DNA of 64,000 nt, taken from positions 620,001 through 684,000 of the forward strand of contig CANXME010002327.1 of the NCBI GenBank assembly GCA_948144175.1, in the 5' to 3' direction. Both the position numbers and the translations under genes were made by a program. The notes below the pieces were generated by a model, which saw nothing but the letters and a program-made list of their open reading frames with translations, did no database searches and was not told the origin of the DNA. Source of the stretch: Closterium sp. NIES-65 (taxonomy: Eukaryota > Streptophyta > Zygnematophyceae > Desmidiales > Closteriaceae). Shown here in pieces: positions 18,754 to 27,943 of the stretch (position 1 is the stretch's first letter; every line of letters begins with the position of its first letter).

Positions 18754-21700
18754 ATGGCCACCCCCAATGTTCTTACTTTTGACGCTGAGGGGAGGGCCAT
18801 TGACTTTGCCGTCTGGATTGAAGACCTGCAGCTGTACTTACTGTGTGATGCGATAGATGAGGTCTCTCTCTTTGACTTTGTCTCTGGAGCTGTCCCTGCC
18901 CCGCCTGCTGATGCTGACTCTGCCGTTCGCTCCAAGTGGGCGACCCGCGATGCTGCTGCACGTCTTGCTGTGCGTCGCCACCTCCCTTCCTCTGAGCGTG
19001 CCCACTTTAGTCAGTGCAAGACCGCTCAGGCCTTGTACGACGCTGTAGTTGCACGCTACTCCTCCCCTTCCTCCGCTACCCTTAGCCGCCTCATGCTACC
19101 GTTTCTCTTCCCTGACCTCGCTTCCTTTCCCACTGTCGCTGACCTCGTTACCCACCTCCGCGCTAGTGACTCTCGCTACCGCGCTGCCCTTCCTGCTGAG
19201 TTCCGCGCCGCAAACCCTCCTCCCATGTATATCACTCTCTACTTTCTCGTCACCCGTCTTCCTGAGTCCCTTCGTGTCGTTAGGGACCAGTTTCTCTCTG
19301 TCTGTCCCACCACCCTCACTGTCGACCTCCTTGAGGAGTCCCTGCTAGCGGCTGAGAAGAGTATAGTCGCTGTAGGGGCCTCTAGGGGTGACCCTCGCAC
19401 CCCCATCTTTGAGGGGTGTTCTCCTTCCCCCCTGCTGCCCTCTGTCGCCTCTGCTGCTACGGCCGACCTCGCTGGTTTTGAGTCGGTCGGTGCGGCGTCT
19501 GCCCCCAGCGGCAGACGCCGCTCTGGCAAGGGCAAGGGGGGCAAGGGAGCGGGTGGATCTAGAGGAGGCAGTGGCGGAGGAGGTGGGGGTGGCGGGGGGA
19601 GTGGGGGTGGCGGTGGAGGTGGTGGCGGGAGTGGAGGTACTAGTGGCGGCGGTGGAGGCGGAGGTGGCGGCGGAGGTGGTAGCGGAGGAGGCGGTGGGAG
19701 CGGTGGGAGCGACGGTCCTGGTGGGGGAGGTGGCGGTGGAGACGGGGGTGGCGGTGGAGGCGGGGGTGGTGGTGGAGGCGGGGGTCGGAGTGGCTCGTCC
19801 CAGCGGAGCAGCTCTGGGGGTGGTCAGCGCCAGCAGCAGCAGCAGCAGCAGCAGCACCAGCAGCCGCAGCAGCAGCAGCAGCGCTCTCGCACCGTCCCCG
19901 GCCCTCAGCAGCTCCGTGAGTGGTACTTGCAGCGTCAGCGCGGTGGTGCTCTTGGTCCCTGCCCCTACGTTCTTCGCACCGGTGACCGTGCGGGGGAGAG
20001 GTGTGGAGGCGCCCACACAGCCCGTCGCTGCTTTGGCCGCCTGACCGACGCCTGGCGTCAGCAGTTTCCGGAGGCCGCTGAGATCCCCCGCTGGGGAGAG
20101 CTGTCTAGGGCTGGAGTAGCTATTTATGATCTTGACTTTGATGCTATTCTCTCTGCTATGTATGCTGTGACTGGTAGTGATGAGGATGACTGTTACCGGT
20201 GTTTCCCGCCCGACCCGGGCATTGGTACTGCCGCGTCAGGTACTAGTGAGGCTGCTGCTCTAGGTGCCAGTGCGTCTGTGCTCTCAGGTGCTGGTGAGTC
20301 TGCCCTCTCAGGTACTGTGTCGGCTTCGGCCTCTCACACCTTCACCCTTGACTCTGGAGCGTCTCGCTCCTTCTTTAGGGACCGCACCACTCTCACGCCG
20401 CTGAGTCGGCCGGTTGCAGTGTCCCTGGCTGACCCCTCTGGGGGGCCGGTCCTGGCTCGCTTCTCCACTGTCCTCCCGTGTCCGGCGGCCCCCTCTGGCA
20501 CCCTGACTGGTCTCTACCTCCCCTCGTTCTCGACGAACTTGGTGAGTGGTGCTGACCTCCAGGATGCGGGTGTCCACCAGTTCACCCCTGCTCGTCAGCG
20601 GGTGACCCACTGCACGGAGGAGGATACAGGTCGCCACCTGGCTACGTTTACACGTCGGCCAGGGTCGAGCCTGTACACACTGACCACTGCTTCTCCTCCA
20701 GGTGCTGAGTCTGGTAGGGTCCCTTCGTCTGGTCAGGTGTTTGCTGCAGCGTCCAGGTCTGGTCCTGAGTCTGCCCCCTGCTCGTGTCGTCGTCTGTCTC
20801 ACGAGACCCTCCTCTGGCACCACCGCCTTGGCCACCCCTCCCTGCTTCGGCTCAGAGGCATGGCCTCGCGAGTCCTTGTGTCTGGTCTTCCCCGGTCTCT
20901 CCCTCCCCTTCCTCCGGGCCCTGGCCCCACCTGTGTCCCCTGTGTCGAGGGGCGCCAGCGTGCTGCCCCTCACTCCTCCCAGTTTCCTCCCACAGAGGCC
21001 CCGTTGCAGACGCTTCACATGGACGTGTGGGGCCCAGCCCGCGTCCGTGGACAGGGTCAGGAGCGCTACTTCCTGCTGGTGGTTGACGACTACTCGCGTT
21101 ACACCACAGTCTTCCCCTTGCGCAGCAAGGGTGAGGTCACTGAGGTGCTGATCGACTGGATCCGCGCAGCTCGTCTCCAGCTTCGGAGGAGCTTTGGCTC
21201 TGACTTCCCTGTTTTGCGTCTGCACTCGGACAGAGGTGGAGAGTTCTCCTCCAGCCTCCTGAGTGCCTACTGTCGTGTGCGAGGCATCCGTCAGACCTTC
21301 ACGCTTCCGGACTCACCGCAGCAAAATGGGATTGCTGAGCGCCGCATTGGCATGGTCATGGACGTCGCTCGTACATCCATGATGCATGCGGCTGCTCCCC
21401 ATTTTCTGTGGCCGTTTGCGGTCAGGTACGCTGCGCACCAGATCAACCTCCACCCCAGGGTCTCTCGACCGGAGACCTCCCCAGCCCTGCTGTGGACGGG
21501 GAAGGTTGGCGATGCGTCGGCGTTCCGGGTCTGGGGATCTCGGGCGTTTGTTCGCGACCTGTCTGCGGACAAGCTGTCCCCTCGTGCTTCTCCCTGCGTC
21601 TTCCTGGGGTTCCCCCCCGACGCCCCTGGGTGGCAGTTTTACCACCCCACCTCTCGACGTGTTCTGTCCTCCCAGGACGTCACGTTCGACGAGTCGGTGC

Positions 21701-24642
21701 CCTACTACCGCCTCTTCCCCTACCGCACTCCGTCCCTCCCCCCACCCCCGCTCTTCTTGGTACCAGGTCCCCCCCCGGTAGTCCCCCTCCCCCCTCAGGG
21801 TCCTGCCCCTTCGGGTGTGTCCCAGGTAGACACGGTCGAGCCTGTCGAGGTCACTGGTGACTCTGGTGCTGCTGCGGGAGCTGAGCCTGGGGGTGCGGAG
21901 TCTGGGGGTGCTGAGCCTGGAGGTGCCGAGTCTGGGGGTGCTGAGCCTGGGGGTGCTGAGCCTGGGGGTGCTGTGCCTGGGGGTGCCGTGCCTGGAGGTG
22001 CTGTGTCTAGGGGTGCTGAGCCCGGGGGTGCTGTGCCTGGGGGTGCTTCGTCTCGCCGGGAGCCACTCTCCCCACAGGAGCTGCGTGAGTGGTTTGCCGG
22101 GCGCTGGAGGCGTGCTGCTGGTGCTGGTGGTTCTTCGGCTGCAGAGGGCACTGCTGCTGCGCGCCCCGCCGGTGCTCGTACTGTGGGTGCTGGAGCTGCT
22201 GAGTCTGAGAGTTCTCCTGGAGCTGGTCCTGCTGAGGGTGTTGGCGCTGAGCCTGCCGTTGGCGGCCCGACTGACAGTGCTCCTGGTGCTGCGGCTGGAG
22301 GTTCTGGAGCTTCTGGTGGTGCTGCTGGAGTGGGTGCTCCTGCCGGGGCTGCTGGTGCTGTTCCTGCTGTTTCTAGCGTCGCCGCGCGGCCCCGACCGTA
22401 CTTCGTTCCGCTCCTGCAGCAGGTTCTTGGTCTTACACCTCCTCCTCCTCCCTTAGAGGGTCCGCAGCCTGTCCGGTCACAGCCACAGCTACAGCCTGCC
22501 TCCCCTTTGCCTGCTCCTTCTCCCTACGCTGGTCCGACTGGAGGTCTTACTAAGCGTCGTGAGCCTGCGTCTCGTCCTGTGTCGCCTGTTCGTACTGAGC
22601 GCGCTAGTGGTCGCGGGTCGCGTCAGCGTCCTCCTCCTGTCCCTGGCACGCACCGGATGTCACTGCGTCCGTCCACTGCTCCTCTGCGTGCCCCTTTGCC
22701 TTCTCCTCCTGCTTCCTCTCTTCCTGCTCTTGCCGACCCGGAGTCGGACGCTCTTCGTGCTGCCAGTCCTACTGTCACGCGTCTCCTGGCTACTGCTGTC
22801 ACTGACCCCTCCTTCGAGTCGTCTGCTGCGTCTGCCCTTGTCACTGAGCTTGTCGACTTTGCTGCGCGCTGTCGTCTAGACTACGCTGCTCGTCTTGTCA
22901 GTGAGTCTGAGTCCGCCTGTCCTCCGTCCGTCGGGGGTGAGTGTGCCCTTGGCACGGACGTCCTTGAGGACAGGCAAGAGGAGTTCCAGTGTCTGGCCGC
23001 CGCTTCACCTCGTCTCGCGTCTGTACTGCTAGCCCCTGAGGGAGACCCGGATGCACCAGACATCCCGACTCCGCGCTCTTACGCGGAGGCGATAGAGGGT
23101 CCCTACTCCTCTCAGTGGCAGGCAGCTATGGATGCAGAGATGGCTTCCTGGAAGTCCACAGGCACCTATGTTGACGCTGTTCCCCCTCCTGGGGCAAACA
23201 TCGTCAGTGGCATGTGGATTTTCAGGGTGAAGCGGCCGCCAGGTTCTCCGCCTGTCTTCAAGGCGCGTTACGTGGCTCGTGGCTTCAGTCAGCGGCAGGG
23301 GGTTGACTACTTTCAGACCTTCTCCCCCACCCCGAAGATGACCACTCTTCGGGTTCTGCTACACGTTGCTGCTCACCGTGACTACGAGCTGCACTCTCTC
23401 GACTTCAGCACAGCTTTCTTGCAGGGCAGCCTGCACGAGGAGATCTGGCTGCGTCGCCCACCTGGCTTCACTGGGTCTTTCCCTCCTGGTACCCAGTGGA
23501 GTCTCCGGCGTCCAGTCTACGGTCTCCGCCAGGCGCCACGTGAGTGGCACGACACACTGAGGACTACGCTCGCGGCACTTGGGTTTGCTCCTTCCACTGC
23601 CGACCCGTCGCTGTTTCTGCGCACCGACACCTCTCTGCCGCCGTTCTACATCCTCGTGTACGTCGACGACTTGGTCTTTGCCACAGCTGACACTGCTGGA
23701 CTCGCCTACGTGAAGTCCGAGCTGCAGAAGAGACACACGTGCACTGACCTGGGTGAACTGCGCAGCTACCTTGGCTTGCAGATCACCCGGGACAGAGCAC
23801 GCCGCACCATTACCCTGACTCAGTCACACATGGTGCAGCAGGTCCTTCAGCGCTTCGGCTTCACGTACTCCTCGCCTCAGGCCACTCCTCTGCCTACTCG
23901 CCACTCGCTCTCAGCTCTGCCTTCGGATGAGTCCGTAGAGTCGAGTGGCCCGTTTGCAGAGCTTGTTGGCTGCCTCATGTACCTGATGACCTGCACACGA
24001 CCTGACCTCGCATACCCTCTTAGCATTCTCGCACGCTTTGTTGCTCCTGGGAGACACCGACCAGAGCACATGGCTGCAGCGAAGAGGGTGTTGCGCTACT
24101 TGTGCAGTACGTCGGGCATGGGGCTAGTGCTTGGAGGGCGCAGTCCAGTGGTCCTCACTGGGCACGCAGACGCTTCTTGGGCTGACGACCAGGCTACGCA
24201 GCGGTCGTCACAGGGTTACACCTTCAGCCTTGGTTCCGGCTCTGTCTCGTGGCGGGCTACCCGCTCGTCTTCTGTTCTCGGCTCCAGTTGTGAGGCTGAG
24301 ATCTACGCTGGGGCTATGGCTGCACAGGAGTTACGCTGGCTCACCTACCTGCTGACCGACCTTGGAGAGCAGCCTCGTTCTCCTCCAGTCCTGTACGTAG
24401 ACAACAAGGCCATGCTGGCCTTGTGTCGAGAGCAGCGACTGGAGCACAGAACGAAGCACATTGCTCTTCGCTACTTTCTTGCTCGTGAGCTACAGCAGCG
24501 TGGACAGCTGCGACTTGCGTACGTGGCCTCTGAGGCCAACACTGCTGATGTCTTCACCAAGGCACTTGCGCCTTGTGATCATCAGCGTTGCTGCACGCAG
24601 TTGGGTCTTGTGCCTGTCTTGCCTCACTTGCTCTCCTCTTGA
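18754..24642 (+). CDS. gag-pol: E6 gag-pol polyprotein (1962 aa), all domains intact
   Basis: I chose ATG 18754 (MATPNVLTFD) because E12 and E11 start gag at the same place. An upstream in-frame GTG has no such support. Domains in order: gag core (1-230); Gly-rich tract (about 255-350); Gln tract (about 360-380); PQQLREWY motif (384-391); zinc-knuckle-like C403, C417, H421, C426; protease DSGA (533-536); integrase HHCC (about 680-730) and core D757, D826, E862, which has the D-X35-E spacing; linker with GGAEPGG repeats and a second motif PQELREWF (1107-1114); RT with YVDD (1636-1639); RNase H with D1806, E1847, D1883 and the terminal ADVFTKAL block. The single frame implies gag and pol are made as one polyprotein cut by the protease. 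Confidence 0.97.
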   Translation: MATPNVLTFDAEGRAIDFAVWIEDLQLYLLCDAIDEVSLFDFVSGAVPAPPADADSAVRSKWATRDAAARLAVRRHLPSSERAHFSQCKTAQALYDAVVARYSSPSSATLSRLMLPFLFPDLASFPTVADLVTHLRASDSRYRAALPAEFRAANPPPMYITLYFLVTRLPESLRVVRDQFLSVCPTTLTVDLLEESLLAAEKSIVAVGASRGDPRTPIFEGCSPSPLLPSVASAATADLAGFESVGAASAPSGRRRSGKGKGGKGAGGSRGGSGGGGGGGGGSGGGGGGGGGSGGTSGGGGGGGGGGGGSGGGGGSGGSDGPGGGGGGGDGGGGGGGGGGGGGGRSGSSQRSSSGGGQRQQQQQQQQHQQPQQQQQRSRTVPGPQQLREWYLQRQRGGALGPCPYVLRTGDRAGERCGGAHTARRCFGRLTDAWRQQFPEAAEIPRWGELSRAGVAIYDLDFDAILSAMYAVTGSDEDDCYRCFPPDPGIGTAASGTSEAAALGASASVLSGAGESALSGTVSASASHTFTLDSGASRSFFRDRTTLTPLSRPVAVSLADPSGGPVLARFSTVLPCPAAPSGTLTGLYLPSFSTNLVSGADLQDAGVHQFTPARQRVTHCTEEDTGRHLATFTRRPGSSLYTLTTASPPGAESGRVPSSGQVFAAASRSGPESAPCSCRRLSHETLLWHHRLGHPSLLRLRGMASRVLVSGLPRSLPPLPPGPGPTCVPCVEGRQRAAPHSSQFPPTEAPLQTLHMDVWGPARVRGQGQERYFLLVVDDYSRYTTVFPLRSKGEVTEVLIDWIRAARLQLRRSFGSDFPVLRLHSDRGGEFSSSLLSAYCRVRGIRQTFTLPDSPQQNGIAERRIGMVMDVARTSMMHAAAPHFLWPFAVRYAAHQINLHPRVSRPETSPALLWTGKVGDASAFRVWGSRAFVRDLSADKLSPRASPCVFLGFPPDAPGWQFYHPTSRRVLSSQDVTFDESVPYYRLFPYRTPSLPPPPLFLVPGPPPVVPLPPQGPAPSGVSQVDTVEPVEVTGDSGAAAGAEPGGAESGGAEPGGAESGGAEPGGAEPGGAVPGGAVPGGAVSRGAEPGGAVPGGASSRREPLSPQELREWFAGRWRRAAGAGGSSAAEGTAAARPAGARTVGAGAAESESSPGAGPAEGVGAEPAVGGPTDSAPGAAAGGSGASGGAAGVGAPAGAAGAVPAVSSVAARPRPYFVPLLQQVLGLTPPPPPLEGPQPVRSQPQLQPASPLPAPSPYAGPTGGLTKRREPASRPVSPVRTERASGRGSRQRPPPVPGTHRMSLRPSTAPLRAPLPSPPASSLPALADPESDALRAASPTVTRLLATAVTDPSFESSAASALVTELVDFAARCRLDYAARLVSESESACPPSVGGECALGTDVLEDRQEEFQCLAAASPRLASVLLAPEGDPDAPDIPTPRSYAEAIEGPYSSQWQAAMDAEMASWKSTGTYVDAVPPPGANIVSGMWIFRVKRPPGSPPVFKARYVARGFSQRQGVDYFQTFSPTPKMTTLRVLLHVAAHRDYELHSLDFSTAFLQGSLHEEIWLRRPPGFTGSFPPGTQWSLRRPVYGLRQAPREWHDTLRTTLAALGFAPSTADPSLFLRTDTSLPPFYILVYVDDLVFATADTAGLAYVKSELQKRHTCTDLGELRSYLGLQITRDRARRTITLTQSHMVQQVLQRFGFTYSSPQATPLPTRHSLSALPSDESVESSGPFAELVGCLMYLMTCTRPDLAYPLSILARFVAPGRHRPEHMAAAKRVLRYLCSTSGMGLVLGGRSPVVLTGHADASWADDQATQRSSQGYTFSLGSGSVSWRATRSSSVLGSSCEAEIYAGAMAAQELRWLTYLLTDLGEQPRSPPVLYVDNKAMLALCREQRLEHRTKHIALRYFLARELQQRGQLRLAYVASEANTADVFTKALAPCDHQRCCTQLGLVPVLPHLLSS

Positions 24643-24839
24643 CCTTGCTTGTACTTTCGCATATATATACTCTTGCTCTTGTATATCTCTATATATGATC
24701 TTGCATGTGAACTGGCCTTGTGGCCTTTGAACTTGTGCTCGGAATGCGTGGTGACTTTGTGATCCACCCTGAGCTTTGCTTTGCTTTGCTTGACCGGTCT
24801 TGTGACCCCTTGTTCTCCCCCACTTTGCCTATGGGGGTG
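24643..24839 (+). promoter_or_regulatory. E6 3' UTR with PPT hairpin
   Basis: It has short TA runs (24659-24698), the blocks TGCATGTGAACTGGCC and TGTGATCCACCCTGAGC, and the hairpin CCCCCA (24817-24822) paired to TGGGGG (24832-24837). The G-run plus TG abuts the 3' LTR and is the likely plus-strand primer. Confidence 0.85.
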
Positions 24840-24971
24840 TGTCAGAACTTATAGCTTACTTGTTTCTGTAGGCTATAGTGGGGTATCCCATAGGGGGTAC
24901 AACCCAATTAGGGTTTCCTATTTGTACTCACTTCGTTCATAGTCATTTCACTTCTCGTTCGTACTTTCTCA
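24840..24971 (+). repeat. E6 3' LTR (132 bp)
   Basis: It is identical to 17428-17559 at every position I compared. TGTCG follows, serving both as target duplication and as the start of the E7 LTR. Confidence 0.97.
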
Positions 24972-25105
24972 TGTCGAAGTATATGTATGTTATATATGTG
25001 TTGGTTGTAGTGGGGTAGCCAATATGGGGTGCAGCCGCTTTTAGGGTTTCATACTTGTACCCAACTCTTTCATAGTTGATTAATTCCTGCCGCTAGATTC
25101 TAACA
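24972..25105 (+). repeat. E7 5' LTR (134 bp)
   Basis: It begins TGTCGAAGTATATG and ends GATTCTAACA. By eye it differs from the 3' LTR at about eight positions. Confidence 0.92.
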
Positions 25106-25155
25106 TGGTTTCAGAGCACTAGGTCCATAGGACCGTTTTTTTTTTCGGGCCCACC
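25106..25155 (+). promoter_or_regulatory. E7 PBS and post-PBS hairpin
   Basis: TGGTTTCAGAGCAC follows the LTR. The hairpin GGTCC-ATA-GGACC (25122-25134), a T-run and CGGGCCCACC follow, almost the same as in E2. Confidence 0.85.
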
Positions 25156-25339
25156 TACCGTTGCGGTTACCGCGCTACCCCCCGTGTTGTCTTGCGCCCG
25201 CTTGCCTGCCTGCCTGCTTGCCTGCCTGTCTGCCCACGTGTTGTTCTGGCAGCGCGCGGCTCGGCCCCACCCTCGCGCACCCCTACGGCCCGCGCGCCGC
25301 CCTCGTCTGCCCACCGTGCTGCCCTTCTGGCAGCGCGCG

Positions 25340-26100
25340 GTTCGGCGCAGCCTCTGACGCGGCCGCGCCCTGCCTTCAACGTGACCCCGCCCTGCCTTCG
25401 ACGCGGTCGCGCCCTACAGCCGACACGGCCCCGCCCTGCTTTTGGCGCGGCCACGCTCGGCCTCTGACGCGGCGGCGCCCTGGTTTCGACACGCCCACGC
25501 CCTGGCCTTCGACGCGGCCGTGCCTTGTCTTTGACCCGGCCGCGCCCTGCAGCCAACACGGCCCCACCCTGCCTCTGACGCGGCCGCGCCCGGCCTGTGA
25601 TGCGGCCGCGCCCTGCCTTCGACGCGACCGCGCCCTGCCTTCGACGCGGCCACGCCCTGCAGCCGACGCGGCCCCGCCCTGCCTCTGACGCGGCCGCGCC
25701 CTGCCTTCGTCGCGACCGCGCCCCGCCTCTAACGCGGCCGCTCCCTGCAGCCGTCGCGGCCGCGCCCTGCCTCTGACGCGGCCGCGCCCAGCCGCTGACG
25801 CGGCCGTGCCCTGCCTTCGTCGTGGCCGTGCCCTGCCTTCTACGCGGCCACGCCCTGCCTCTGACGCGGCCGCGCCCTGCATCACGTGGCCGCGCCCTGC
25901 CTCTGACGCGGCCGCGCCCTGCAGCCGACGCGGCCCCGCCCTACCGCCGACGCTGCCCCGCCTGGACGCCGACGCGGCCCTGCCAGCCCTGCAGCTGACG
26001 CGGCCCCAACCTGCCCCTGACAAGGCCCCACCCTGCAGCTGTCGTGGCCCTACCCTGCAGCTGCTGCTGCGGCCCCGCCGTCGCCGCCGTCGTGCGCCTA
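25340..26100 (+). repeat. E7 leader minisatellite (NotI-like units)
   Basis: The units are close to CTCTGACGCGGCCGCGCCCTGC with many variants. A 257-codon frame on the minus strand (25376-26149) comes from this periodicity and has no gag-like content. Confidence 0.85.
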
Positions 26101-26286
26101 CCCTGCCGCCGCCCGTCGAGCACCGGCCCTTCCCACCACTGGTGAGCACCTGCCTTGTTCACGCACTGCCGCGCCCTCTGCTTGCCTGCCTGCGTGCCTG
26201 CCCACTTGCCTGCCTGCCGCGCCTGCCCTGCCCGCGCTGCTGCTGCTGCTACTACTGCTACTGCTGCTACTGGCGTTGGCCAGATC

Positions 26287-26660
26287 TGTTAGTAGATCTG
26301 CACTATGGATGCCCGATTGATCCTGGAGAGGGTTACAGGCGCGTTTTCTTGGGGGGTTATGGGCGCACTGACCCGCTACTGAAACAAGCCCTTTTATCCC
26401 AGTGGTTAGTGGCTGGGATTCTGACATGGTATCAGAACGGTCTCGGGCTCGATTCCCGGTGTATGCACATGTAGGCCGTTGCCGCTGTGCTTAGTCGAGG
26501 GCCTCCCAGTGTGGGGGGGTGTCAGTAGATTTGCACTGTGGATGCCCGATTGATCCTGGAGAGGGTTACACGCGCGTTCGCTTGGCGGGTTATGGGCGCA
26601 CTGACCCGCTACTGAAACAAGCCCTTTTATCCCAATGGTATAGTGGTTGGAATTCTGACA
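26287..26660 (+). mobile_element. T1: 374-bp TRIM-like element with tRNA-like core
   Basis: It has LTRs of 140 bp (26287-26426) and 141 bp (26520-26660), PBS TGGTATCAGAAC (26427-26438), a 93-bp internal region and a seven-G polypurine tract just before 26520. The flanks AGATC (26282-26286) and AGATG (26661-26665) are a 5-bp duplication with one change. It splits the E7 gag C-terminus: the uninterrupted text is seen at 9695-9712 and near 26812. It has no coding capacity, so it would need proteins from elements such as E6 or E8. Confidence 0.9.
26395..26470 (+). promoter_or_regulatory. T1 tRNA-like segment (decayed A and B boxes)
   Basis: Across the LTR/PBS border, TCTGA-CATGGTA-TCAGA forms an anticodon-like arm, and TCGGG-CTCGATT-CCCGG forms a T-like arm. 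The B box GGCTCGATTCC has one mismatch to GGTTCGANNCC. The A-box region at about 26401-26410 has lost a base, while the 3' LTR copy reads TGGTATAGTGG. T1 is a more worn version of T2. Confidence 0.6.
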
Positions 26661-27943
26661 AGATGCAGCTCCAGCGACGTCCGCGTGAGTCCCTCACGCC
26701 CCAGCAGCTTCGTGAGTGGTACGCTAGTCGGGGTTGTAGGGGTGGTCGCGCTGCTACTGCTGTTACTGCTGCTACTGCGGCTACTACTGCTACAGCTGCT
26801 ACTGGCGGTGGCCAGATGCAGCTCCAGCGATGTTCGCGCAAGTCTCTCACGCCCCAGCAGCTTCGTGAGTGGTACGCTCAGAGTAGAGGGTCTTTGAGTA
26901 CCGTTCGCTGCCCGTACATCATTCGCACAGGTGATCGGACTGGTCAGGCTTGCGGGATGCTTAGTCACACACAGTCCCGCTGCTTCGCCCGTCTGAGCGA
27001 TGCTTGGCGTACCGAGTTTGGCGATGAGGCTGAGCTCCCCACCTTGCTAGAGCTTCTTGGACAGGGGGTAGATATCTTTGCTCTTGATTATGATGCCATT
27101 CTCACTGCCATGTATGCATTGCCTACTAGTGCTGACCGTGCCAGTTATCTGTGCGTACCGCCTGACCCAGCTATAGACCCTGCTGCTCTAGGTGCTGGTG
27201 AGGCTGCTGCTCCTAATGCTGGTGAGTCTGCTCTCTCTGGTACTGCGCCTGCTAAGGCCTTGTACACCTTCATACTTGACTCCGGTGCTTCTCGCTCCTT
27301 CTTTCGCGACAGCACCACCCTCACGGCGCTCAGTCCGCCGGTTCCAGTCTCCCTAGCAGACCCCTCTGGGGGTCCAGTCCGTGCGACCTCTACCACTGTC
27401 CTCCCTTGTCCTGCTGTCCCGTCCGGCACACTGTCGGGCCTTTACCTCCCCTCATTCTCTACGAACTTGGTGGCGGGTTCTGCGCTCCAGGACGCGGGTG
27501 TTCACCAATTCACCCCTGCCTACGAGCATGTAACACACTCCACGTTTGCTCAGACGGGTCGTCACCTGGCTACATTCACTCAGCAGCCGGGGTCGGGCCT
27601 GTACACACTGACCACTGAGTCCCCTCACGTACCTGTGTCTGCGTCTGTGTCAGGTCAGTTGTCGGCCCCCTGCTCGTGTCGCCCCTTGTCGCACCAGACC
27701 CTCCTTGGGCACCACCGCCTTGGTCACCCCTCGGTGCAGCGCCTTCGTAGCATGCACCGCCGTGTCCTTGTCTCTGGTCTTCCCAGGGTTCTCCCTCCCC
27801 TCCCACCCTTGTTTGCTCCTCCCTGTCTTCCCTGTGTCAAGGGGCGGCAGCGCGCCACTCCTCACTCCTCCTCGTTCCCTCCCACAAAGGCTCCCCTCCA
27901 GACTCTCCACCTGGACGTGTGGGGCCCAGCCCGCATCCGTTGA
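26661..27943 (+). pseudogene. E7 gag C-terminus, protease and HHCC domain
   Basis: After T1 the frame carries two tandem modules of QLQRRPRESLTPQQLREWY type (26668 and 26818), a zinc-knuckle-like C-X13-C-X4-H-X4-C, the protease DSGAS near 27281, the LGHHRLGH and C-X2-C integrase zinc residues and MHRRVL. It is open to TGA 27941-27943, where sister copies have GGA. The gag N-terminal core is absent: the leader runs directly into the first module. Confidence 0.9.

Larger units (their letters stand above)
17428..24971 (+). mobile_element. E6: intact, recent autonomous copia element, TSD TGTCG
   Basis: The two 132-bp LTRs (17428-17559 and 24840-24971) are identical by eye. The flanking 5-bp duplication TGTCG (17423-17427 and 24972-24976) is exact. 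PBS, leader, one uninterrupted gag-pol frame, 3' UTR and PPT are all present. The target TGTCG is the first five bases of the E7 5' LTR, so E6 inserted exactly at the E5/E7 boundary. It is the youngest full-length insertion and the only copy here likely to be autonomous. Confidence 0.97.

Noticed and set aside
25376-26149. 257-codon Arg/Gly-rich frame on the minus strand of the E7 leader
   Set aside because: It is repeat-driven, lies in an untranslated leader, and nothing similar is found in E6 or E12.
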